From Hyphococcus sp. (GTDB taxonomy: Bacteria > Pseudomonadota > Alphaproteobacteria > Caulobacterales > Parvularculaceae), in assembly GCA_021776335.1 (NCBI GenBank), contig JAJFGB010000009.1, positions 930,001 to 994,000 of the forward strand: a stretch of 64,000 bases of DNA. Direction: 5' to 3'. A model generated the notes under the pieces. That model was given only the letters and a program-made list of their open reading frames with translations, searched no databases and was not told the DNA's origin. Shown in pieces: positions 19,662-28,510 of the stretch (its first letter is position 1; each line of letters starts with the position of its first letter). The position numbers were made by a program, and so were the translations under genes.

Positions 19662-20807
19662 GTGAATACAATTCTTTCCTTCGCCATTGCAGTGACGCTT
19701 TTGACATCGGCAGTCATCATTGTCCGGTTTGGCCGGATGGTTCTGCGCGGCAATGACCCGCTTCCGCTTGCTGCTTTCATGGCGATCTTGTTTACGTCGG
19801 GGCTCGATGTTGGGCTCATCATGTTTCCACTTACCGAGTTCCCCGTCTATGAGGCTGAATCCGTCTACGGGTTCACCAATCCACTGGCGATAGAGTTCGG
19901 TTTCTGGGGCTTTCTTGTCTGGGCCTTTTACTTTCTGACGACTTTTTATTTTTGCGTTGTGGAACCTCGGCTGAAACTCTTCGAGATCGGTTGGGTGAAG
20001 CTCGTCAACAGCGCGGTAATTATCGCCACATGTGCATTTACGGGCTTTCTCTTCCTCAGCTATTTGCCGACCTATATTGTCGGCATATCGGAGCCTTTGC
20101 GTTATGGGTTGGTGGCGCTGGTCGTTCTGCTGGCGGTCCTGTCCAGTACTGATATTCGCTACGTGAAATGGCTGGGGCTCGGTTCAACGGCGCTGTTCCT
20201 TTCGTTGATCGGTTTGATGTGGATCATGAGCGGCATGGGGTTGCCTGGCCTCGTCTCCAGCGCTGCAAATATCGGCGGATACTTTACCAATATTCGCAAA
20301 TTCATCAGCCCGCTATCGGATTACCACGCCTTTTATCTGTTCTGGTGGTTTGCATGGAGCATTATGATCGGGCAGTTCGTGGCGCGCTTTGTCGGCGGTT
20401 TAAAAGTGTGGCAATTGCTGATCGCACTGCTTGTGATACCGTCGATCCCCATTGCGCTTTGGTTTTCTGTTCTCTTTTATTATCATAGCCAATCTATCGA
20501 CCTTTTCAGCATACAGCGCATATTCATGATTACTGTCGGTATTATTTTTGTCGTGAACTCCCTCGACTCCCTGACGCGCCTTTATTCCGAGAATTTGAAT
20601 CTTACCGTTGCCCGCCTGGGCGGCCCTGGTTATGTCGCGACACACTGGGTTTTGCTGTTCGGCCTGATCCTGCTGTATCAATTCACGCCGCTCAAAATCG
20701 AATGGATCGGCCTTGTCGTTATCGGCATTTACGGTTGCATCTACGCACTCACGTTTATCCAGCGCGCCAGCCTTCTTGCCGCTTACACAAAGGAAGCGTC
20801 CGCCTGA
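19662..20807 (+). CDS. Short, divergent BCCT-like membrane protein
   Basis: 381 residues from a GTG start, about 11 predicted membrane helices. By eye it aligns with the neighbouring BCCT carrier: [15 protein letters not shown] corresponds to AMLFAAGVGIGFMFY, and [19 protein letters not shown] corresponds to FYWAWWISWSPFVGMFIAR, keeping the W228-W229-x-x-W232 binding box. It lacks the first helices and the long periplasmic stretch of ordinary BCCT proteins (about 500 residues). Its TGA overlaps the ATG of the GMC oxidoreductase gene (TGATG), so translation is probably coupled. It may be a choline-type permease or a non-transporting derivative. A named family was not recognised with certainty. 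Confidence 0.65.
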   Translation: MNTILSFAIAVTLLTSAVIIVRFGRMVLRGNDPLPLAAFMAILFTSGLDVGLIMFPLTEFPVYEAESVYGFTNPLAIEFGFWGFLVWAFYFLTTFYFCVVEPRLKLFEIGWVKLVNSAVIIATCAFTGFLFLSYLPTYIVGISEPLRYGLVALVVLLAVLSSTDIRYVKWLGLGSTALFLSLIGLMWIMSGMGLPGLVSSAANIGGYFTNIRKFISPLSDYHAFYLFWWFAWSIMIGQFVARFVGGLKVWQLLIALLVIPSIPIALWFSVLFYYHSQSIDLFSIQRIFMITVGIIFVVNSLDSLTRLYSENLNLTVARLGGPGYVATHWVLLFGLILLYQFTPLKIEWIGLVVIGIYGCIYALTFIQRASLLAAYTKEASA

Positions 20808-22495
20808 TGGACCAGACATTTGACTACATCATTGTCGGCGCTGGTTCGGCCGGGTGCGTTCTTGCCAACAGGCTGTCGGCCAGCGGAGAGCACAATGTCC
20901 TGCTCCTGGAAGCTGGCGGCAGCGACAGGAATATCCTGATCCAGATGCCAACGGCCCTGTCTTATCCCATGGCCTCCCGGACGTATAATTGGGGCTATAG
21001 TTCCGAACCGGAACCCGCCGTGGACAACAGGAAAATCACTTGTCCGCGCGGCAAAGGGCTCGGCGGCACATCATCAATCAATGGCATGGTCTATGTTCGC
21101 GGACATGCTTGCGACTTTGACGAATGGGAAGAGTTGGGCGCCACCGGCTGGAGTTATGCCGACTGCCTGCCCTATTTCAAACGCGCAGAGACATGGCAAG
21201 GCGGAGAAGACGACTATCGCGGCGGCAATGGTCCACTCGGTGTTTCCGGCGGCAATAATATGTCCGGCAACCCGCTTTATCAGGTTTTTATCGATGCGGG
21301 CGTCGAGGCCGGGTATCCGCATACGGAAGACTATAATGGTTACTGTCAGGAAGGCTTCGGCCCGATGCATATGACGGTGCGAAATGGGTCGCGGGAATCG
21401 ACGTCACGAGCTTACCTAAAGCCGGTCATGAAGCGGCCAAACCTGACGGTCCTTTCAAAAACCCTCGTCGATAAGCTTTTGTTTGAAGGCAAACGCGCTA
21501 TCGGTGTCGCCGCGCGCCGGAACGGTAAAGACACAGTTTTACGTGCTAGTAGGGAAGTCATCCTCTCCGCTGGATCCATTGCATCGCCAATGATCCTTCA
21601 ACGCTCCGGTGTTGGCCCGGAACAGGTGCTGCAGGATGCCGGCATTAAGCCCTTCCATGTGCTCCCCGGCGTCGGGCAAAATTTGCAAGACCATCTTGAG
21701 GTCTATTTTCAATTTCATTGCAAGCAGCCGGTAAGTCTCAACACCAAGCTCGGCCTGTTTTCAAAATTCCTGATCGGCGCGCGCTGGTTCTTTTTCAAAA
21801 CGGGCCTGGGCGCGACCAATCATTTCGAGTCCTGCGCTTTTATCCGTTCCGAAGCAGGGCGGAAATCGCCCGACATTCAGTATCATTTCTTACCCGCAGC
21901 GATGCGATATGACGGCACACCGTCAATCGACGGGCATGGGTTTCAGGTTCATGTCGGGCCGAACAAGCCTCAAAGCCGTGGACGAGTTATCATAACGTCA
22001 CCCGATCCGGAGGCGGATCCAGGCATCCTTTTCAATTATCTTAGCCATGATGACGACAAGACTGCGTGGCGGCGCTGCATCCGGTTGACGCGCGAGATCA
22101 TGAATCAACCGGCGATGGATGATTATCGCGGCGGTGAGATACAGCCCGGCCCTGAAGTGACATCTGATGACCAGATTGATGAATGGGTGCGCGCCAATGT
22201 TGAGAGCGCTTACCATCCATGCGGCACCTGCCGAATGGGTGCGCTGGAAAACACCGACACTGTCGTGGACGCTGCGTGCGGCGTAATCGGACTTGATGGG
22301 CTGCGCGTGGTTGATGCCTCGGTTTTTCCCACCGTACCGAACGGCAATATCAATTCGCCCACCATTATGGTTGCCGAGAAAATGGCGGATGTGATTTTAG
22401 GTGAGTCCAAATTACCCCGGCGTGCCGTACCGATCTGGATCGCCCCCAACTGGGAGAGCATACAGCGCGAGAATGCGCCGGCGCGCCCAAACTGA
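20807..22495 (+). CDS. GMC oxidoreductase, choline dehydrogenase-like
   Basis: 562 residues from ATG 20807, which overlaps the previous stop codon. FAD motif [22 protein letters not shown] signatures [20 protein letters not shown] and [15 protein letters not shown], active-site His in [13 protein letters not shown] and Asn in [20 protein letters not shown]. These match the BetA/AlkJ branch, which oxidises choline or other alcohols to aldehydes and is often membrane-associated. Coupling with a BCCT-like gene and a divergent BCCT carrier makes a quaternary amine alcohol a good candidate substrate. No betaine-aldehyde dehydrogenase (betB) or betI is nearby, so a full choline-to-betaine pathway is not shown. 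Confidence 0.9.
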   Translation: MDQTFDYIIVGAGSAGCVLANRLSASGEHNVLLLEAGGSDRNILIQMPTALSYPMASRTYNWGYSSEPEPAVDNRKITCPRGKGLGGTSSINGMVYVRGHACDFDEWEELGATGWSYADCLPYFKRAETWQGGEDDYRGGNGPLGVSGGNNMSGNPLYQVFIDAGVEAGYPHTEDYNGYCQEGFGPMHMTVRNGSRESTSRAYLKPVMKRPNLTVLSKTLVDKLLFEGKRAIGVAARRNGKDTVLRASREVILSAGSIASPMILQRSGVGPEQVLQDAGIKPFHVLPGVGQNLQDHLEVYFQFHCKQPVSLNTKLGLFSKFLIGARWFFFKTGLGATNHFESCAFIRSEAGRKSPDIQYHFLPAAMRYDGTPSIDGHGFQVHVGPNKPQSRGRVIITSPDPEADPGILFNYLSHDDDKTAWRRCIRLTREIMNQPAMDDYRGGEIQPGPEVTSDDQIDEWVRANVESAYHPCGTCRMGALENTDTVVDAACGVIGLDGLRVVDASVFPTVPNGNINSPTIMVAEKMADVILGESKLPRRAVPIWIAPNWESIQRENAPARPN

Positions 22496-22619
22496 ACAGC
22501 AGGACCATAGAAATTTCTGCAATCCGGATAATGAGTTGGCCGTTTTTTGCGGCAGATAAAATCAGACATTGCACCGCAGAGAATACGCAATCACACTTTG
22601 ATGGCGCTTTGCCCGGCCG

Positions 22620-23822
22620 TCAGTACAACAGATGCGCCTGACGCTCGCTCACCCACGCCTGTTCATCCGGCAGGGTCAACGCATCGAGATCTGCGGGCGC
22701 TGCTTTTCGATCATCGACCCATTCCCGCAATAAAGAACTGCCATTGATAACGTCGATGGCGAGCTTGCCCAGCTCATATTCGTAAGGAAAGTCGCGCCAC
22801 AAATCATAATCCGGATAGAGTTGACGGATCGCCTTGAAGGCCAGCGCCTGGACACGCCAGGGTCTGAACCCGTCATGAGCGTAAGCCGGGCCTTCGACGT
22901 GAATCTGCACACCGTTGCAAAGTTTGCCCATATGTTTGTGAAAGGTCGGTTCAAACCAGCAATCACGCAACTGACAGCCTTTGAGCCAGTGTGGCGCGAG
23001 GGCCTGCATTGTTAAAATTACTTTTCGGGCGTCAATATCCGGCGCACCGAAGAGTTCCAGCGGCCGTGTCGTGCCCCTTCCCTCTGACAGTGTTGCGCCC
23101 TCGAGCATCACCGTGCCCGCATAGGCGCGGGCCATGGAAAGGTTTGGCGCGTTGGGGCTGGGATTGATCCAGGCGCGCGTCTCCAGTGGCCAGCCAAATC
23201 CTGGCGCCGTATCAGGCGCCCAGCCTTCCATCTCAATAACGCGATATTCAACATCGAGTTTCAGCTTCTTGATGAACCACAAACCCAACTCGCCAAGCGT
23301 CAGACCGTGACGCATGGGCATGGGCCCCGCGCCGACAAAACTTTCCCAGCCAGCGCGCAGTGTGAGGCCTTCGACGGGCCGGCCTGCGGGATTTGGGCGG
23401 TCCAGCACCCAAACAGTTTTTTTATGTTTTGCTGCTGCTTCCAGAATGTACCGCAATGTCGTGATGAACGTATAAATTCGGCAGCCGAGATCTTGCAGAT
23501 CGATGAGGACCACATCAAAACTCTCCATCATCGCATCGGTCGGTTTACGTACCTCGCCATACAAACTGAAAACCGGGATTTGATGCACTGGATCGTTAAA
23601 GTCTGACGACTCGATCATATTGTCTTGTTTGTCGCCGCGCAGGCCATGCTGCGGGCCAAATGCAGCACTGACATTGATGTCATCGCACGCGGCGAGCGCA
23701 TCAAGGGAATGAGTTAAATCCTGCGTCACTGAAGCGGGGTGTGCCAGCAGCGCCACGCGTTTTCCCATAAGCGGCGCGCGCAAAGCGGGGTCGGCGAGAA
23801 GTCGATCAATACCAAATTTCAT
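22620..23822 (-). CDS. namZ: DUF1343 exo-beta-N-acetylmuramidase (NamZ family)
   Basis: 400 residues from ATG 23822, which overlaps the stop of the preceding DOMON-like gene (ATGA). A longer in-frame start at 23906 would read backward into that gene and is unlikely. Signatures: FGPQHGLRGDKQDN, LIDLQDLGCRIYTFITT, VWVLDRPNPAGRPVEG and SEGRGTTRPLELFGAPD. NamZ enzymes remove terminal MurNAc from peptidoglycan fragments. No signal peptide is visible, so a cytoplasmic recycling role is possible here, unlike secreted Bacillus NamZ. Last gene of a four-gene minus-strand operon under a divergent TetR regulator. Confidence 0.88.
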   Translation of the reverse strand: MKFGIDRLLADPALRAPLMGKRVALLAHPASVTQDLTHSLDALAACDDINVSAAFGPQHGLRGDKQDNMIESSDFNDPVHQIPVFSLYGEVRKPTDAMMESFDVVLIDLQDLGCRIYTFITTLRYILEAAAKHKKTVWVLDRPNPAGRPVEGLTLRAGWESFVGAGPMPMRHGLTLGELGLWFIKKLKLDVEYRVIEMEGWAPDTAPGFGWPLETRAWINPSPNAPNLSMARAYAGTVMLEGATLSEGRGTTRPLELFGAPDIDARKVILTMQALAPHWLKGCQLRDCWFEPTFHKHMGKLCNGVQIHVEGPAYAHDGFRPWRVQALAFKAIRQLYPDYDLWRDFPYEYELGKLAIDVINGSSLLREWVDDRKAAPADLDALTLPDEQAWVSERQAHLLY

Positions 23823-24379
23823 GATCGGGAATCTGGTGAGATTTGAAGCGCAAAGCAATCGGCATGATGAAAATCGGGTTTGCCGGGTGGATGCGTGAGC
23901 GCCCAATAGGATTTGCCGCCGTTCTTTTCTTCAATCACAGCAGAAAGGCCAAGCGCCCATGCGCCATCGCCGTCAAAATTTGCGAGCTTATCCAAATCGA
24001 GCGACACTTTTAATTCATACTGCCCAGCCGCCAAATGCGCGTCGATGGCAGGCGCCCCAACCTCCTCCTCCTTCGCGGCAGTCATGCCGCTGCGATAGGC
24101 ATCAAACCCATAAACGGCCCATTGCGTGGACGGCGCAAAGTTGAATTCATAATAGGCGTCACTTGTCGGCGTCCGAATAAACATCTCAAAACATGTATGC
24201 CGCCATAGCTCATTGGCACGCGTGGAAGCTGCGACAGGCGGCAGGCTCAAGGCATTGATCTCACCGGTTATGACATAGCGCAGCATCAAATTGCCGGGCG
24301 TTAGGCGTGCAATCTCTATGTCGATATGCGCTACGGGGGTGCAACGGGAATCAGGGTGAAGTTTTAGCGGGTGATGCAT
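23819..24379 (-). CDS. DOMON-like domain protein
   Basis: 186 residues, no signal peptide. The pattern STRANELWRHTCFEMFIRTPTS..YYEFNFAPSTQWAVYGFDAYRSGM and later WALGLSAVIEE..G..SYWALTHPPGKPDFHHADCFAL matches the DOMON-like family found in proteobacteria, a beta-sandwich possibly binding sugar or heme; its function is not known. The last four bases overlap the start of namZ, so the two are translated together. Upstream by 21 bp is a small membrane protein. The constant pairing with NamZ suggests a role in handling muropeptide sugars, which is inference. Confidence 0.82.
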   Translation of the reverse strand: MHHPLKLHPDSRCTPVAHIDIEIARLTPGNLMLRYVITGEINALSLPPVAASTRANELWRHTCFEMFIRTPTSDAYYEFNFAPSTQWAVYGFDAYRSGMTAAKEEEVGAPAIDAHLAAGQYELKVSLDLDKLANFDGDGAWALGLSAVIEEKNGGKSYWALTHPPGKPDFHHADCFALQISPDSRS

Positions 24380-24400
24380 GTTGGTTTCCGGCGGTCATGC

Positions 24401-24772
24401 TCAAATTGTAGATGCTGTGTAGCCCGCAATCATGGCGACCGGCAAAAAGAAAATCCATGACAAATGCGCGCCGCGTGAGAAAATAAGGGCAATTGCGCCG
24501 CTCACCCCAAACAGGATCGAAACAATCCACAGGAAAACCTCTCCGGCGGCGTCGGTTGAAAAATGGAGATAAGCGAGCATGGCGGCAATACCCCACCACA
24601 TCAAAGACAAGAGATGCCATCCGGCCCGAAGCGTGAGTTTTGTATGGGCAATGTCGCCAAGGATCACCGGCAAACCGTTCATAGCCAATATCGGCTCGAT
24701 GAGGCGCCGCCCGCCGAGAATCGAATGCATCAAGCTGACAAAAATTGTTAGGGCTGACGCGATCAACAGCAT
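24401..24772 (-). CDS. Small four-helix membrane protein, paralog of the next gene
   Basis: 123 residues, four hydrophobic segments, no recognised family name. It begins with a helix containing SLMHSILGGRRLI; the middle carries TLRAGWHLLSLMWWGIAAML. The neighbouring upstream gene has the same layout (HTFIGGKIVARPLL, then YYCWHVTTITIAFMALM), so the two are tandem paralogs, both with a His-x(3-4)-GG turn after helix 1 and a W-H pair in helix 2. A ribosome site aaggagag precedes ATG 24772. Only 9 bp separate it from the upstream gene. Function unknown; possibly a heterodimer. Confidence 0.75.
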   Translation of the reverse strand: MLLIASALTIFVSLMHSILGGRRLIEPILAMNGLPVILGDIAHTKLTLRAGWHLLSLMWWGIAAMLAYLHFSTDAAGEVFLWIVSILFGVSGAIALIFSRGAHLSWIFFLPVAMIAGYTASTI

Positions 24773-24781
24773 GGTCTCTCC

Positions 24782-25162
24782 TTAATATCCGGCAAGCACT
24801 GCCGCCCAGCCAAAAGCCGCTGTAAGAGCAAAGAGTGAGGTCGATGGAAATCGCAAAGGACGGATGCCGGCTTTGAGGGCAATGCCGGCGCTTAACACAG
24901 AGAGCGCCGTTGCGAGCGACGACAAACCGATAATTGTGGGTTCATGAGGCGCGACCCCTGCGAGCCATGCAAACATCAACGCCATGAAGGCGATGGTGAT
25001 CGTGGTGACATGCCAGCAATAGTAGCTGAGCCATTTCGACGCTTTCGGCAGGCCCGTATCCGCCAAAAGGGGGCGAGCAACAATTTTTCCGCCGATAAAT
25101 GTGTGCACGGCAAAAGTCGCACACGCTATCGCGGCAGCAATCCATAGCAGAATAGTCATCAT
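24782..25162 (-). CDS. Small four-helix membrane protein, first gene of TetR-linked operon
   Basis: 126 residues, four hydrophobic segments, start ATG 25162 (a second ATG follows directly). Paralog of the downstream 123-residue protein: VHTFIGGK corresponds to MHSILGGR, and CWHVTTITIAFMAL to GWHLLSLMWWGIAA. No named family recognised. It is the first gene of a minus-strand operon leading to a DOMON-like protein and NamZ. Only 41 bp separate it from the divergent TetR gene, and a 22-bp palindrome fills most of that gap, ending 7 bp before the start codon. Confidence 0.75.
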   Translation of the reverse strand: MMTILLWIAAAIACATFAVHTFIGGKIVARPLLADTGLPKASKWLSYYCWHVTTITIAFMALMFAWLAGVAPHEPTIIGLSSLATALSVLSAGIALKAGIRPLRFPSTSLFALTAAFGWAAVLAGY

Positions 25163-25169
25163 CAGCCTT

Positions 25170-25191
25170 TACTAGAGGATTTATTCTAGTA
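25170..25191. promoter_or_regulatory. Candidate TetR operator palindrome
   Basis: TACTAGA (25170-25176) and TCTAGTA (25185-25191) are perfect inverted 7-mers around an 8-bp spacer. The site lies in the 41-bp gap between the divergent TetR gene (start 25204) and the small-membrane-protein operon (start 25162). Its position would let the TetR protein block transcription or initiation of both. Confidence 0.65.
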
Positions 25192-25203
25192 TGTATCTTT
25201 CGC

Positions 25204-25767
25204 ATGGGACGGATGTCAACAGTTCAGGACGCACAGGTGTTTTCGGCCGTGGGCGGACGGCTGGCTGAAAATGGTGCGGTTACTTTGCAGACGGTGGTTG
25301 CCGAAACCGGCGTTTCCATAGGCTCGCTCTATCACCGCTACGGATCACGCGAAGGGTTAATGGCGCAGACCTGGCTGGACGCAGTCAAAGCATTTCAGGC
25401 GCGGTTTCTGGCGGCCCTGGAGAGTGACGATGAAAATGCAGGCGAGTGTGCCGCGCTTGCAACCCCCCAATTTTGCCGCGCCGAGCGTGAGCGTGCGATT
25501 GTCCTTACATGCTGCCGGCCTTCGGAATTCGTCTCGGAAGCAACACCCCAAGACTTGGTCGAAGAGATCAACTGTGTGAATGACGACGCTGCTGCAGCCG
25601 TCCGGCGGTTCGCACGCCGATCAGGTTACACGCTCGAGGCGTGCCGGATGGGCCTTGTCGCCTTTCCACTTGGCGCCGTGCGACTTTATCTGCCGCGCCG
25701 TCCCGTTCCCGCCAGCCTTGATGATTATATATCCGCAGCCTTCCGGGCGGCGGTGAATATAGAGTGA
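25204..25767 (+). CDS. TetR/AcrR family transcriptional regulator
   Basis: 187 residues. The N-terminal helix-turn-helix reads VTLQTVVAETGVSIGSLYHRYGSREGLM, the classic TetR DNA-binding unit with its recognition helix; the rest is a helical ligand-binding domain with low conservation. The N-terminus is slightly degenerate (VFSAVGGRLAENGA for the usual A..LF...G). Start ATG 25204; another ATG three codons later (25213) is possible. Divergent from the membrane/DOMON/NamZ operon with a palindrome between, so it most likely represses that operon and itself. The ligand is unknown. Confidence 0.88.
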   Translation: MGRMSTVQDAQVFSAVGGRLAENGAVTLQTVVAETGVSIGSLYHRYGSREGLMAQTWLDAVKAFQARFLAALESDDENAGECAALATPQFCRAERERAIVLTCCRPSEFVSEATPQDLVEEINCVNDDAAAAVRRFARRSGYTLEACRMGLVAFPLGAVRLYLPRRPVPASLDDYISAAFRAAVNIE

Positions 25768-25771
25768 ATAT

Positions 25772-27004
25772 CTATTGCGTGCCGGCGACCTCGATAAATT
25801 CCACCATCACAGGCAGCGCAAATGACGGACCGATGCCATCATTATTCGAAACCGCAACAATGGCGATATCGCCGGGAAGGTCCGGCGCCGTCATGAACAC
25901 CGTCAAGCCGCCGACTGAACCGCCGGTATGGCCGACCAGTTGACTGTCGCCGATGGTTTCCTTCATCCGATCAATAAGCACAGACGGATAAACATTTGCT
26001 GACCGGATCAGCTGTCGCGCTGCCATATCGGTCGCCCAGCCGATCCCGTAACCGGTTTTTCTTCCGTCACTTGTGGCTTGGCTGGTTGTGAGCACTCTTA
26101 ATGTCGCTTCATCCACCAGTGTTCCATCAGTCATGGCGTGGGAAAAGCGTAGCACATCGGTTGGCGTCGAGAGAAAGCCGCCGCCCGCCCATTTATTGCT
26201 GTTGTCAACATAAGGCGCGTCTTCGTTTTGTTGGCGGTCGTCGTCAAAATGGTAAAACGACGTTCTGTTCGGAATATCTTCCATATTCATATCGGGGGCC
26301 GTGTCACCCATGCCGGCGGGCCCGAAGACATACTCATCCATGTAACCAAGAAATGACTTTACCGAGGCGCCCTCCACGACGGCGCTCAACAGGTTCCAGC
26401 CATAGGTTGAATATTGATAGCGCGTACCCGGTTCGAACAGGAGCGGATCGTTTTGGAAAATAGCGAGCCCCTCGCCCACGGTCTCATAATGTTTCGCGCT
26501 GTAAAATTCGTTACCTTCATAGTGGCGAATGCCGGCAATATGGCCGCCGACCTGGCGAACGGTGATAGGAAATTCTTTGCGCGGAAAGTCCGGCACATAG
26601 GTTTGGACTTCTGCGTCGAGATCGAGTTGCCCTTGTGCAGCCAGCTGACCCAGCGCCGTCGCAGTTAACGTCTTCGAGACGCTGCCAATCCGAAATTTTG
26701 TGTCATTCGTAACGGGTGTTTGGTTTTCAATGTCTGCAAATCCATAGGCTGATTGCCAGACGACCTCCCCACACGCGCTAACAGCGAGGGCAAGGCCATA
26801 TTCACTCTCGACGCCCATGCGGGTCTCGGTCGCTTCTATGAAAGTTTCCATATGGGCTTCGGATTGGGCGATTGCTGCGGCGAGCGCCTCCGGCGCAAGG
26901 CAGCGCGTTACCGGCGGTTCGCCGACACTTTCCTCCGCACAGCTGACCTGGGCCAGAGTTGCAAATCCTACTAACAGATAGCTGCGCACCATATTGAACT
27001 TCAT
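25772..27004 (-). CDS. Serine hydrolase, beta-lactamase/class C fold
   Basis: 410 residues with an N-terminal signal (LVGFATLAQVSC; a lipobox is only poorly matched, so lipoprotein or cleaved export are both possible). The SxxK motif is S108-V-S-K111 in FRIGSVSKTLTATAL, the YxN motif is in YSTYGWNLL and the third motif is HTGGSVGG. These are the marks of class C beta-lactamase-like esterases, DD-peptidases and related hydrolases; substrate cannot be told from sequence, and antibiotic resistance should not be assumed. It converges on the TetR gene (4 bp between the ends) and is divergent from an M20 peptidase. Confidence 0.88.
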   Translation of the reverse strand: MKFNMVRSYLLVGFATLAQVSCAEESVGEPPVTRCLAPEALAAAIAQSEAHMETFIEATETRMGVESEYGLALAVSACGEVVWQSAYGFADIENQTPVTNDTKFRIGSVSKTLTATALGQLAAQGQLDLDAEVQTYVPDFPRKEFPITVRQVGGHIAGIRHYEGNEFYSAKHYETVGEGLAIFQNDPLLFEPGTRYQYSTYGWNLLSAVVEGASVKSFLGYMDEYVFGPAGMGDTAPDMNMEDIPNRTSFYHFDDDRQQNEDAPYVDNSNKWAGGGFLSTPTDVLRFSHAMTDGTLVDEATLRVLTTSQATSDGRKTGYGIGWATDMAARQLIRSANVYPSVLIDRMKETIGDSQLVGHTGGSVGGLTVFMTAPDLPGDIAIVAVSNNDGIGPSFALPVMVEFIEVAGTQ

Positions 27005-27177
27005 TTCCCGGCCCTCTTCTGCGTCAATGAATTCCCGCCCGCTTGTAGCTGATTTTCTGGTGAGGGCCTATTGTTGCTGGAAATCGGATGGTGAAAGAAC
27101 GCCACATGCTTTAAACTTCCGAAACGCATAGAATATCGATCCGATTCAGTTAGCAGCGCCAATCAAAGGAAACTCCG

Positions 27178-28467
27178 ATGAATCTCTCTTTATTTCGAAG
27201 CCTCGCGACTGGCGTCATGTCGTTCGTCCTGATGAATACGCATGCTCTTGCCGATGACGCTGCTGTGCTGGCCACCATCGACACAAATCAGGAAGCGCAG
27301 GTTTCCCTGCTGGAAGAGCTGGTCAATCAAAATTCCGGCACGTTGAATATTGAAGGCGTTCGAGCTGTTGGCGAGATCTTTGATCGTGAGTTCACGGCAA
27401 TCGGTTTTAAGACAGACTGGATCGACATGCCGGCGGCGATGAAACGCGGGGGACATTTTGTGGCAACCCGTAAATTTGGTCCGGGCCCGCATGTCCTGCT
27501 TGTCGGGCATCTTGATACCGTGTTTGAACCTGACAGTTCATTTCAGCAATTTACACGCGAAGATGATGTCATAAAAGGACCGGGCATCGCCGATATGAAG
27601 GGCGGCGACACGGTTATACTTTTTGCACTGAAAGCGTTGATCGAAACCAACAGCATCAATGCCGGTACGGTCACTGTGTTTTTTACGGGTGATGAGGAAA
27701 GCGTTGGCAAACCAGGCGATCGAGCGCGCCGCGAATTCATCAAAGCGGGCAAAGCAGCGGACGTTGCGCTTAATTTTGAAGGCGGGAGTAACGAATGGGC
27801 TGTGATCGGCCGGCGCGGTTCATCCAGCTGGACCGTGGAGGTCACTGCAAAGCGTGCGCATTCCTCGGGCATTTTCAATGATAATGTGGGCGCCGGCGCG
27901 GCCTTTGAGCTGTCGCGTATTCTCAATCGCTTTTATGGCGAGGTGCGTGGCCCCAAAGGGCTCACATTTAATCCGGGCATCATGGCGGCGGGCACGACTG
28001 TTGATACCGGCGCCACGCCCTACGACCAAACGGCCTATGGCAAAAGTAATGTGGTGGCGCAAACGGCTGTCGCGCGTGGCGGTTTGCGGTTTATGAATGC
28101 AGAACAGCTCGAAGCCGCTCGCGAACGCATGCGCGGCATCGTCGAGGACAGCCTGCCCCATACTTCCGCGACCATTAGATTCAGTGATGCCTATCCCGCC
28201 ATGGAAGTAACGCCCGAGAATGAAGCGCTGCTCGACAAACTTAATGCTGTCCATAGCCGGCTGGGTATTGAGCCCGCAAAGAGCTTCCCGCCGGAGCGCC
28301 GCGGCGCCGCTGACATTAGCTTTATCGCGCCTTTCGTCACATCCATGGACGGGCTTGGCGTCAGCGGCAACGGCTCTCACACGCCGCGCGAAGCAACAAC
28401 GGTTACATCAGTAAAGGAAGCGACACGTCGCGCCGCGTTGCTGATTTCGGATCTGTTGTCCGAATGA
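27178..28467 (+). CDS. Secreted M20 family metallopeptidase (glutamate carboxypeptidase-like)
   Basis: 429 residues with a signal peptide ending near THALADD. Metal ligands and catalytic residues are visible: HVLLVGHLDTVFEPD (H and D), GPGIADMKGGD (bridging D), FFTGDEESVGKPGD (catalytic E and ligand E) and the final His in GNGSHTPREATT. A dimerisation domain lies between. M20 enzymes of this group cleave C-terminal residues, often glutamate, from peptides or folates. The ribosome site aaaggaaa precedes ATG 27178. Divergent from the serine hydrolase by 173 bp; no operon partners. Confidence 0.9.
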   Translation: MNLSLFRSLATGVMSFVLMNTHALADDAAVLATIDTNQEAQVSLLEELVNQNSGTLNIEGVRAVGEIFDREFTAIGFKTDWIDMPAAMKRGGHFVATRKFGPGPHVLLVGHLDTVFEPDSSFQQFTREDDVIKGPGIADMKGGDTVILFALKALIETNSINAGTVTVFFTGDEESVGKPGDRARREFIKAGKAADVALNFEGGSNEWAVIGRRGSSSWTVEVTAKRAHSSGIFNDNVGAGAAFELSRILNRFYGEVRGPKGLTFNPGIMAAGTTVDTGATPYDQTAYGKSNVVAQTAVARGGLRFMNAEQLEAARERMRGIVEDSLPHTSATIRFSDAYPAMEVTPENEALLDKLNAVHSRLGIEPAKSFPPERRGAADISFIAPFVTSMDGLGVSGNGSHTPREATTVTSVKEATRRAALLISDLLSE

Positions 28468-28510
28468 GATGATGGGTAGACGGCGGATGACTATCGCGTC
28501 GCCAGATAAA

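Noticed and set aside
25772-27004. Antibiotic-resistance beta-lactamase
   Set aside because: The motifs are those of the wider serine hydrolase superfamily; nothing shows drug hydrolysis.
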